Assembly: GCA_033557685.1 (NCBI GenBank)
Contig: JAWQRN010000452.1
Span: 1 to 29,393, forward strand
Direction: 5' to 3'
DNA from: Sperchopsis tessellata
Lineage: Eukaryota > Arthropoda > Insecta > Coleoptera > Hydrophilidae
DNA length: 29,393 nucleotides
Positions 20,426-29,393 of the stretch are shown piece after piece. Each line of letters opens with the position of its first letter. Position 1 is the first letter of the stretch. The notes under the pieces are model-generated. The model ran no database searches and was not told the DNA's origin. It saw only the letters and a program-made list of their open reading frames with translations. The translations under genes and the position numbers were made by a program.

Positions 20426-22286
20426 GTAATTATCAATTTATTTATTAGCATTAGTTTTAAGTTAATATTAATAAACTTCCCAATTAATATCAGTAGTAAT
20501 ACTTATGTGTGATTGTTACCTGAAAAACTGGCGCGACTCTAGCTAAGTATTCGCTGACGCGTCACACGATACACATTCTGCCGAAGCAATGCATTACTTC
20601 TTAAATTGTTAACTGAGAAGTACAATGCCTCAAATGTATTCTCTATGGTTCTTATAGTATGTTGTACGGTTCACAGAACTTATTTTACTTGTTCTTACAT
20701 ACATTTAAAAAAATATATAAATTTGGTAGTAAGCGAAGTAACTAAACTAAAAAGGTTAGGGTTAGGTATTATATAATGAACGTTTTAATAAGTTAAGAAA
20801 ATTGTGGCTTTATTATGACCGTCAAAGATCTTTAGTTTTCAAGAAATTAATTTACAAAACTTATCTCTGGCAGTTCTTTTGTGTGCTATCGATGAAGTCA
20901 CTAGTAAAAATAACCGCTAACTATATATGTTTGTAAAGTTCCATCTATATTATCTAGTATATATGGCTGTCTTTGAATGCATACTATTTTATTGATCTTG
21001 CCCGAACAGGTCCGAATAATCAGCTTTCGTGCATTTATTTACTTAGTTTAATTCATAGATAAACGAAAAAATTAATAATCATAATCATTACTTTAGACGT
21101 CACGATATCAGAGCGCATTTTTACCTATAATTGCCCAAAATTACCTTTTTACTATTTACACGTTGCTAGATTTGACATATATAGACGAAATGTAATTTCA
21201 GTATTTACTGCACATTTTCAATGCATAAATATTTAATAAACGCATTTTGTTCCAAATATTTAACTTTAAAATATAGTTTATTTTAAACCATATGAAAGGT
21301 TCGTAGGATCTATTCAATTTGTATGGCTTCTACGCGCTTTAAAATTGCTATCCATTCAAGAAATTCCTTCCATTATATCAAACGTCCTTGACATTACATA
21401 AGCAAAATTAACTGGAATTATGGAAATAAGATACACAGCAATTTTCTAATGAGTGTTTTAATGCGTTGCAGTAGTCTTATTTATTTATGAAGTCTATATT
21501 GTATAACGAGTTATAAATAAATGTTTATTTGTAAGTCTAACGGACGATGTGATAAACAACTATTGTCCTGGGTACCTACCGCTACGCAAGATGTTGAAAA
21601 AAACATGTACAGTATTTTTCCGATAGCTGCGCACTGTTCAAAGTTTCTGTGTCACAAATTTCTCACAATTTTTTTCGTGATTTTCGTACGGCAATTAACT
21701 GTAAAAACGGCTATACAATAGCAAATCTGTTTTATAATGGTAAAAAGTATGTATTTCTTTACTTATTGTCGGACTATGTCGGCTCCTATAACTAAACACC
21801 CACACCCACTTCAGCGATTAGACTACCACACCTAATTTTCCCTAATTTCAAAATGCTATCCGCCCTTTAGAAAAGCGCATTCAAATTTTTAAATTCTCTG
21901 AAAATTATTGCAATTTATGAGAGTTAGATGACCTCCTTATTTCAAACCAATTCGTCGGCAAAATTATGTCTACTATATAAAATTTTACGAGCTAATAAAC
22001 CTTGCAATAAACAAACGTTTTTATTTCCCATGTTATTTCAGCCCAACTGATATCCTTGGCGGAAAAATCTTTACATGTATACACTATTTGAAGCTGTGGT
22101 TCCGTAAATCTAGATGTCTGTGTAGTGTGCTTTTTGTAGAATAGAATCTATAAAATTTTGTCTTTGTATTTCACGCAATTCTGTTATATATTTGGGATGC
22201 TCTCTTTAAGATATACTTGTGTCGATATCTGAATACGAATGTTATATACAAAAGGTTTATGGAATTTATAGAAATATCTCGCTTTC
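20426..22286 (+). other. Intron downstream of the HIF exon, 5' part
   Basis: Begins with the donor GTAATT. No further exon was recognised: I looked for a second LAPYIP-type degradation motif and for a bHLH-PAS C-terminal transactivation segment without success. Contents are AT-rich. A lone TTAGGGTTAGG at about 20756 is too short to be telomeric. Confidence 0.55.
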
Positions 22287-22288
22287 TA

Positions 22289-23522
22289 ATGGGTGTCAAA
22301 ATTTGAGGTTAAATTTTAAAAACGTTATAAAAAAAATAATTTACTTTGAATGTTCAAATATTTTGATTGAAAATGAAAATGAAGACATGGACGTGAAAAA
22401 CGATATCAGATAAGTGCCCTCTTTTAAATGATCTGCATGCCTCCAATTTTTTGTTAAAATTTTCGTTAACGTTTTGGCATAATTGCGGCTGAATTGCATT
22501 TCATTAATAATATTCTCCTAAGGTCATTAATGATTTGTGGGTTATTAGCGTAGCCTTTTTCTTTCAAATATCCCCAAAGAAATGGTCCAGAGGCGTTAGA
22601 TCACATGATCTCAGCGGCCAATTAAAATCTCCTCGCCGAGAAATTATTTGATTACCTAATAGCTGACGCAAAATATCGATTGTATCGTTAAATGTATGCG
22701 ATGTGGCACCGTCTTGTTGAAACCACATATTCTGAATGTTCATTCCAATTCATCCCATAAAAAGTATCTAATCATCGTTCGATAGCGAGCTCCATTTACA
22801 GTGACAGCATTACCAGCTTAATATTCAAAGAAATACTGTCCTATCGCCCTACCGGCCAAAAAACCACACCAAACAGTGACTTTATGTGGATGCATTGGTT
22901 TTCTCTTGTGGATTCGCTTGTCTCCAAATTCGATAATTTGTTTATTCACAAATCCACCCAGTTGAAAATGTGCTTAATCGCTGTAGATGACAGAATTGAA
23001 AAAATTGGCATTTCTTTGTTAGCATCAATTAACAAATATGTAACGCATGTTATGGACGGATAGCTTCATTTCTTGGACTAGCTGTATCGTGTAAGCCTAA
23101 AAATGCTAATCTTTCCATAAAATGCTATGCAAAGTTTGTCGATGAATGCTCTGTTGCTGTGAACCATTCCGAAAGGATGTTTTTTGGATTGCCTGCAACA
23201 CTTGCAATGACAGCGGCTATGTTTTCGTCTTTGATCTTTCACAGAACCAGTTTCTTAAAATTTTTAGATAATTTTTTTAAAGCATGTACAGAAAGTGAGT
23301 TATGTACACCAAATTTCGTTGCATATTTGCTTTTTGTTTCGGCAATACTCTCACCACATTTGTGATACGTTTTCACAATAAATACGCGTTATTGAATCGT
23401 ATACTGATTCATTTTTAATAACTTCAATGTTACTGCTTGCCATTTGTCAAAAAAATTGACATTCCAGTAAAAAAGTTAAATGACGGCAAATTTAAAAATG
23501 AACTTAAAATTTTGACACCGTT
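22289..23522 (-). mobile_element. IS630/Tc1-like transposon flanked by TA
   Basis: The left end ATGGGTGTCAAAATTT matches the reverse complement of the right end, AACGGTGTCAAAATTT, and the inverted repeat continues imperfectly for about 30 bases. Each end abuts TA (22287-22288 and 23523-23524). The element is 1234 bp and contains one transposase frame on the minus strand covering nearly its whole length. It therefore looks complete at its ends but is dead inside. It lies within the inferred HIF intron, opposite to the direction of transcription. Confidence 0.9.
22375..23443 (-). pseudogene. IS630/Tc1-like transposase pseudogene
   Basis: The reading starts at ATG 23443 with MASSNIEVIKNESVYDSI and is frameshifted or stopped many times. 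Recognisable parts in order are: ETGSVKDQRR from the helix-turn-helix (about 23250); GGFVNKQ-like FNWVDLxINKQ; MHPHKVTVWCGFLAGRAIGQ (about 22895-22835); MWFQQDGATSHT with the second catalytic aspartate (about 22725); LLGNQIISRRGDFNWPLRSC DLTPLD (about 22665-22580) with the last catalytic aspartate; FFLWGYLKEKGYANNPQ; and a C-terminal GHLSDIVFH (about 22415). This is the DUF4817/DDE_3 arrangement common in insect genomes, where it excises and inserts the element at TA. It is related to, but clearly different from, the copy at 15490-16264. Confidence 0.88.
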
Positions 23523-23524
23523 TA

Positions 23525-25275
23525 TAAGCAACTACATGTGTCTATACGTATTTCATATGGCAATGAAAATATAACCTTAGCGACCACAAATACCACTCCA
23601 CGCGCTACTCAATTAGCTGATTTTCTCCTAAACGCGTTTCCAAAGAAGACTTAAGACCTCCCTAGCACAATAACACCCAAAATATTGATGATTTCATATG
23701 CGTTTTCTCGCTTTGTAGTGGAAATTAGGCTGAAAAAGTTTGACCAAATTCTTGCAATACAGCAATATGGACTATACTCATCCAGATGATGGCCGCTTGA
23801 CTATGGCTTATTTAAGTCAATTCCCAAAGAAATAGGATATAAATTAAGAATTCACATGAATTTGTCGTAAGCAAACATAATCTCAAATAATCGCAGTTGG
23901 TAGTCACGATTCTTTTTTTTTGATTATTTTTTATTTATTTTAATTATATTCTCAATTAAAAAACTTTCTGGAATAAAAATAACATATTGATATTATTCAT
24001 GCGTGGGTAGCCGTTGCTATATAAAACTGGCAATGTCAGTATTTTCATGCAATTTGTATGTGATAAACGAACGTGTTGATGGCACAAAACAACTGGCTTT
24101 AAATGAAGCAAGGTAGACATAGTTATAGTAACATAGAAATAGCTAAGATTAGCCTTTCGACACAAGCAACATATTAGAAATCTATATGGAAATTCAAAAT
24201 GCTATTATTAACCAAAATTATTGCCACTTGCTTTCACAGCAACAAAAAAAAACTGACCTTTATTTTTATTAAAGTATTTCTGGTTGTAAATAGCTCTAAA
24301 TAATTTTAAAAGCAATCATTGGTGTATATTCATTTGAATTTGGGACTCTCGGAACACTTATTATATCCCAGCATTAGCTTGAATATTTCTAATTTAGTAA
24401 TATAATTTTCCACTTATATACTTTACCGTGCGTTATTTGACATTCTGTTGAGAGATTTCTAGTAATTATAGTCTAAAATGCAATACGTGCAAAACGATAC
24501 TCACTTTAGCAAACATTTTGTGATCTTAAAACTGAACTGTAATTATGCATGTGTTGGTGAAAATATGCAGCTTTGTAGGATTACTTTTTCTTGTAGCCAT
24601 GTTATGATAGCAAATGATGGAACTGATTTTATGCGGGTTTGGAAGAAGGCACAATGGATAGAGAAAAGTTTTAGCAGAAATGCAAAAAGTTTGACAGGAC
24701 TTTAATTAAATAGAACGAACCCATGTCATAATAATATTATTTGGATGAAAGATCTTCGTATTAAAGAATAAACTTTTTACCATTATAACAACTATTTTAC
24801 CATAAAACATGACGACTGACCGCGTTAGTACATCCTACACGGCTTGTCTTTGGTCTAACTTCCTAAGTTATTCTTACACTCAACTCAGAACTGTGCATTA
24901 GACTACAGGATATTTCTGTTACTGTTAGGCATGAAAATGCCAGCATTTGGGAGGCTAGGTTGAGACTTTAAGATTTAGAGAACAACATCAAAGGGGTGAA
25001 CTGTGTTTTAAGAACAGTTCGTAACACAGAACCTTTTAGTTGAGGCGTGATAATTAATGGAAAAGACGGTAAGCGATTATCGGTTCAGGTGAATGGACTT
25101 ATAGACAGTATGGCAGATGTCGGTATGAATGGACGATAGCACTGTCTTCTATATGCAAGTGCCGTTAGGAAATTTCAATCCTAACCTCCATAAAAACAAG
25201 TTAACTGACATCATCCACGTTTGATGCAGAATACTGATTCCGCTCCTTTACAATATACTGATGAATAACGTTGTT
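23525..25275. other. AT-rich intronic DNA with a diverged repeat
   Basis: No gene was recognised. AATCGCAGTTGG at about 23888 and the T-rich stretch after it (GATTATTTTTTATTTATTTTAATTA) resemble 25456-25510 (AATCGCAGTTTG, then GGTTATTTTTTATTTAAATTAATTA), suggesting two copies of a repeat tail. A perfect small hairpin GAACTGT/ACAGTTC lies at 24998-25020. Sequence at 24925-25275 is less AT-rich and is probably part of the LINE whose C terminus follows. Confidence 0.45.
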
Positions 25276-25431
25276 AGGTCATGTAGATCCAAAGGAAGGC
25301 TGAGAAAAGTATGGGAGGGTGCAGTCAGAGAAGATTTGGAGGCAATAGGATCCGGCAATTGGATCCGGATTAGGGCATTGGCCGGAGAAGAAATTAGGAA
25401 ACACCACAATTCCAAAAGCTCGCAGGATTAA
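25276..25431 (+). pseudogene. LINE ORF2 C-terminal fragment (plus strand)
   Basis: An open frame of 51 codons ends at TAA 25429-25431 and reads SKGRLRKVWEGAVREDLEAI then GSGNWIRIRALAGEEIR. Endonuclease/reverse-transcriptase LINEs in insects often end in GRPRKxWxDxVxxDLxxxG, a WxxLAxDRxxWR-like helix and a short tail, and this is a clear variant. No RT palm motifs precede it in an open frame; the upstream 350 bases may be its decayed remainder. Its 3' end faces the 3' end of the larger minus-strand LINE about 400 bases away. Confidence 0.65.
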
Positions 25432-25824
25432 ACTTCAGAATCCGCATAACCTTAAAAAATCGCAGTTTGTTTTCACGTTTTTTTCGGTTATTTTTTATTT
25501 AAATTAATTATGTAATAATATTTATTTTATTTGCAAGGATATGTGTACATACAGGATAGTTATAAAAATAATAAAATAATAATTTAGGAGCTGAAAGAAA
25601 ACAAAAACAAAATTTACGTCATTGTCAACCAGATTCATGTTCGACTCTAGCAAACAGGTTTTATAGATTAGCTTTCCCACACGAACTTGCCAGTATCTTA
25701 CTACCGAAAGTTCAAGATGATAAATAATAACATACCAATAACAAAATAGTATTTTCAAAAAACCAAAAACAGAATATCTCGCACTCACAAACATTCACAC
25801 ACCACACATGCAATATGTACAAGA

Positions 25825-28210
25825 ACTAAACGTTGGTATTCCGCGCTATCCGCTCTCCAGATAGGACGAACCCTCGGATATGTCTTAGGAAAGTAGTAGG
25901 TAGTCTGTTGAGCAATTCAAGAAATATATGTAAAAGACCGTCTAAATAAGAATTTGCGATAACTTGGAACAGCCAGTCCCACGAAAACGGAGGCTTAAAT
26001 TATGTCCTATAAGTGAACTTATCTAGCAAATAAGGCGGCATTCCTAACCTTATGGTCAAATCAAGTAACATTCAGCAATCTCTCTTCTCCCGTATATTCA
26101 ACTATCCCATATCCAATCCCTTGGATTCCATGCCACTAAAAAAAAATCGAAGCATGGTCCATGCGCCATATTGCAATAATTTACTTGACTCAAACCAGCG
26201 AGAAACCGCGATGGCAACATAAAAGCTTCAGAGAAGAATATGCTTTTCTAACCATAGCGGAGACATGCTTTCCAAAACGAAGATAAACATCCAAAACCAC
26301 GCCCCAACTCTTTGCCTCCTGTGATAATGGCAAAACAGTATTACCTACCCTCACCGCCAACCGTTTCTTCATTAACTCACGACCCTTCTTCCCACCAAAT
26401 AGCATCAACGATGATTTCGCGGGGTTCATGAGCAATGCATGATCACCAGCCCTCTCAAGTACATAAACCAAGTCGAGGTTAAGGTGCCGCTCTGCAGACT
26501 CACACTCAGTCAGCTTGAACGAGTTGTATGAATGGCAGAATGGTATGCCTGAGAAAATGTTGCTCGTATAGACAGTGAAGAGCAAAGGACCCAAGATTTC
26601 ACCCTGTGGTACTCTAGACACATCGGCCGACGTAGTGACTCATTGAGATCTACCCGCCAAAATAACTTTTAAAATATCCACTAAGATGGAAAGGAGAAGC
26701 GCATGATCCTCAGTGTCAAATGCTCTAGAAAAATCAAGCATAATTAGAGCAGTAAGTTGGTCGCCGTCGGTGGCATAAATAGTATCATCCACTATAGAGG
26801 ACAAAGCTGAGGAACACTTATTTCCCGGTCTAAACTCCGACTGCCTTTCCGGTAAAATGTCAATCCTGTCGAAGTGCATTCGAACCTGCTCAGAAAAAAA
26901 ATTCGCTCTAGTATTTTAGATAAGACAGGAAGGATGTGTATAGGTCTTAAATCCTTAAAATCGGTTGATTGTCTACACTTAGGCACCAGAACAACCTCTG
27001 CCAACCTCCATGAAGCAGGAAATACATCACTCTCCAAACAGAACTTGATGACGTGAGTCAAGCACGGCAGATAAACCGACCAACACAGACGCAACCTCCT
27101 CACCGATATTCCATCCAAGGCCACTGAATTGGTCTTAATCAATCCCATACAACCGAATATTTCAAACTCTGACCGGGGATAAAATCAGGTCCTCATGAAT
27201 GCCCGGTCCTCTACCATTCGAATAAAATCCAGTGAGTTCATCACCGACGAATACAACGCCCTTACCAGCAGAAATGAAGAACTAATTTTTCTGGTCGGGT
27301 CTATTTAAATCCCCAGGAATTGCCGTCGCATCCGAACCACCAACGATCAAATCTTAAAGGGGCCGCCAAATAGATCTACTGTTAACGCCATCAGTGTGTG
27401 CAACATGGTTCCAATAAGCCCTCTTTTCTCTCCGAATGGCAGCGTTTGTGTTATTCTTCAACAACTTGTAATACTCTCATGATGCTCCCAAAAAATTCCG
27501 CTTAAAACATCGCATTGCCTCAATGACATCATGAGTCTAGCGCTCGAAGTTATCCACTTGCCGGTGACCTAGCGCACTTGACATACCTCACGGATGCGTT
27601 CCAGTCAAACAAGGCAAGAACAGTATCACTCAAAAAATATACCTTGTCGTCCACTCCATCTATCAATAATATACTTCTCCAAGGTATCGATCGTAATTCA
27701 GATAAGAACCTTTCCCAATCAAACCCAAAAAAAACCTAAATCTACGCATTCTTCGTTGTTTAGGTGGAACGCTGATGGCCAACGATGCGAACGTTAACGA
27801 ATGGTCAAATATCCTATGCAAATCAACAACACCAACATAAGTGATTACACAGTCATCAGTAGCTATAATCTGATCATGTCAAGAGCAGCAAAAACATTTA
27901 ATAATTTTATATTAACATCCCCAAGCACATGAACTCACTGTACGCAAAGTTATCCACAAAGAGTTTAAAAACTGTAGATAGTATGGTCTATGAGGCCTGT
28001 AAACTACTACATTATTAACTAGAAAACAACTTGTGGGAACGAATCTAACATTGTTACTATTCTTGCGTGAATGTAAGGTGCGGTAAATGTTGCGATCGGG
28101 TCACTATTTTCGCGCGATATTAAAGTGACAGACGGACATGCGTGTTGCCCAAAGAGGTCTACTGAAGTCGACCTCCATTGAAGTGGAACAAACAAAGTCA
28201 TAGACATTTA
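25825..28210 (-). pseudogene. Jockey/I-type LINE ORF2 remnant: endonuclease and reverse transcriptase
   Basis: This non-LTR retrotransposon protein normally nicks target DNA and primes cDNA synthesis there. On the minus strand the order is: NVVVYRPHRPYY (about 28015-27980) and LGDVNIKLL (about 27927-27902) from the apurinic-type endonuclease; NAAIRREKRAYW; VALDGISVRRLRL; DFKDLRPIHILPVLSKILER (RT region 1); ALIMLDFSRAFDT (motif A, with its aspartate, near 26750); SRVPQGEILGPLLF (motif B, about 26618-26577); then HSYNSFKLTE where the YADD catalytic box should be, at 26506-26535, with one residue fewer and no aspartate pair. The C-terminal NMAHGPCF, IARNTNV and weaker pieces extend to about 25825. 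Frameshifts at about 26630, 26850 and beyond 27150 and many stops show it is dead. The clade within Jockey/I/CR1 cannot be fixed by eye. Confidence 0.88.
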
Positions 28211-29042
28211 ATATTTTCAATTCAATAGTAATTGCTGTTTGGAAGTAAACGAGGCTGCACACATTATTAATTATGTTTCATATATTCCTATTTGACACGT
28301 TTGCGCCATAATACATTTATTTGTAAAAGTGTTACTGCTTTCACTTTTAGGTTTTTATTTTATTAAAAATAAATTAATAATACTTTATCCAACATTCGCT
28401 CTAAGTTTTCTTCGTCATTACAGGCGTACTATTTTGGATACACTATCCATTACAGTTATAACATTATGTAACTGCAATTCCACCTGATATAGTTCATAAT
28501 TTATACGGCCCAAAAGCACAATAAATTCCTGCAATAATAGAATATCAATTGTCAATACATTAATAATAACTGGAATCATGCAAGCTGCACAGAACATTGA
28601 TAACTCTGCCCGTTTCTAATGAAACAATTTACAGTTTGGGAACCATACATCTACGCATACGGTTTCTTTATGCAGATCAACAATTAATATCAATTTGGTG
28701 GTCGATCATTGTGTGCAAATCGCCATTCACACCAATTTTGCACGTAGAGAAAGCACCGTAATTATCTATAGTGCTAAAACATCTGACTGTGATTGATCTA
28801 TGAATAAAATATGTTTCTATTGAAACCACGTACATGAAGCGAGTACTGAATAATTCAAAATGAATATCAATATCAAGCGATGCCGTCAAATGTTCTGATA
28901 TAATTAGTACACTAAATAAGATAAATAGGTATCTCCTTTTTGAATACGTCTTAGCCCGATAAATCAAAAACTGAACTAAAAAGACATTTGTTATATAAAA
29001 ATTATGTTTAACAAAAATAAATTGTGTATACCTTACATAAGT
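28211..29042. other. AT-rich DNA, nothing recognised
   Basis: No gene or repeat recognised. A 96-codon minus-strand open stretch (28677-28967) has AT-driven composition and no family resemblance. The 5' boundary of the LINE probably lies near 28210. Confidence 0.45.
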
Positions 29043-29393
29043 ATTTCAAATCTTGATTTGTATATAAATATATATTTGAAAAATTTTGTGAATATAAAAG
29101 TAAATATTATTGTTTTTTATAATGTTTTGTTTATTTGTTTTCGCTTGTAAATTTAAAATAGGTTACTTGTTTAATTAAACTTTATAATTTCATGGGATAA
29201 ATTTTGTGTATCTAATTTATAATTTATCCCATGAATACACTACAATCATTAGAAAGTTTAATTAAACAAGTAACCTATTTTAAATTTACAAGCAAAAACA
29301 AATAAACAAAACATTATAAAAAACAATAGTATTTACTTTTATATTCACAAATTTTTTGAAATATATATTTATATACAAATCAAGATTTGAAAT
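29043..29393. repeat. Long near-perfect palindrome (foldback), running to the window end
   Basis: ATTTCAAATCTTGATTTGTA at 29043 is exactly complementary to the last 20 bases of the window, and the match continues inward for about 160 bases to TCATGGGATAAATT / AATTTATCCCATGA around a loop of about 17 bases. The arms differ at a few places: TTTTCGCTTG against TTTTTGCTTG, ATTATTG against ACTATTG, and GAAAAATTTTG against CAAAAAATTTG. Near the centre the right arm has about 12 extra bases. These differences argue for a real, slightly aged foldback element rather than a mirrored read. The outer right limit is unknown because the window stops here. Confidence 0.93.

Noticed and set aside
20426..20512. 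Reading frame continuing past the HIF exon
   Set aside because: After the GTAATT donor the translation becomes AT-random and ends in a stop; the HIF-like composition stops at AAG.
20756..20768. TTAGGGTTAGG as a telomeric repeat
   Set aside because: Fewer than two units, and the arthropod repeat is usually TTAGG. Chance occurrence in AT-rich DNA.
22219..22413. 64-codon plus-strand open stretch
   Set aside because: It crosses the left terminal repeat of the IS630-like element and is antisense to its transposase C terminus.
23159..23365. 68-codon plus-strand open stretch
   Set aside because: Antisense of the decayed IS630-like transposase N-terminal region.
25522..25794. 90-codon minus-strand open stretch with hydrophobic residues
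   Set aside because: Membrane-like look comes from T-rich codons. No signal, motif or conservation could be argued.
26874..27056. Plus-strand open stretch within the LINE
   Set aside because: Antisense shadow of the minus-strand reverse transcriptase.
28677..28967. 96-codon minus-strand open stretch
   Set aside because: AT-driven composition and no recognisable domain or splice context.
1..29393. CRISPR array, tRNA, rRNA, bacterial operons
   Set aside because: No regularly spaced identical repeats with unique spacers, no tRNA box pairs or cloverleaf seen by eye, no ribosomal sequence, and no compact coding layout.

Overview
The window looks like intronic DNA from an insect or other arthropod nuclear genome. 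It is strongly AT-rich, has no operon-like packing, and most long reading frames are random or belong to decayed transposons. The transposon set (mariner, IS630/Tc1-like elements with a DUF4817-type helix-turn-helix, Tigger/pogo, Penelope-like, Jockey/I-type LINEs) fits an arthropod. I cannot name the species; a hemipteran is a guess.

The one clear host-gene feature is a 221-bp exon on the + strand (20205-20425) with a good acceptor and donor. Its product carries LTHLAP followed by VAGD. This is the N-terminal oxygen-dependent degradation motif of hypoxia-inducible factor alpha (HIF1A/sima), the site hydroxylated by PHD/EGLN enzymes. No other exon of this gene was recognised, so I infer introns of at least about 20 kb upstream and 9 kb downstream, with most of the window being intron filled with mobile elements.

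Layout. 0-4 kb: a foldback MITE (11-206), an internally deleted mariner with both terminal repeats (342-1323), an AT microsatellite, and two Penelope-like GIY-YIG endonuclease remnants in opposite orientation (about 2681-2968 and 3401-3581), one followed by a hammerhead-like motif. 4-11.8 kb: a diverged 116-bp tandem duplication, a weak BEL/Pao-like fragment, a second mariner remnant on the minus strand (6640-7013) and a faint LINE tail (9545-9830). 11.8-13.2 kb: a decayed Tigger/pogo transposase on the minus strand. 14.2-14.85 kb: coding-like fragments with a mitochondrial-presequence look, unidentified. 15.2-16.5 kb: a transposon with about 100-bp terminal inverted repeats. 18.7-18.9 kb: a second hammerhead-like motif beside a short tandem array. 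20.2-20.4 kb: the HIF exon. 22.3-23.5 kb: a complete but dead IS630/Tc1-like element flanked by TA. 25.3-28.2 kb: two LINE remnants facing tail to tail. 29.04 kb to the window end: a long near-perfect palindrome.

No intact transposase or reverse transcriptase is present. I found no tRNA, rRNA or CRISPR array and no clearly new defence or biosynthetic system. The points most worth following are the isolated HIF exon, the terminal palindrome, the two hammerhead-like motifs and the unidentified 14.2-kb fragments.
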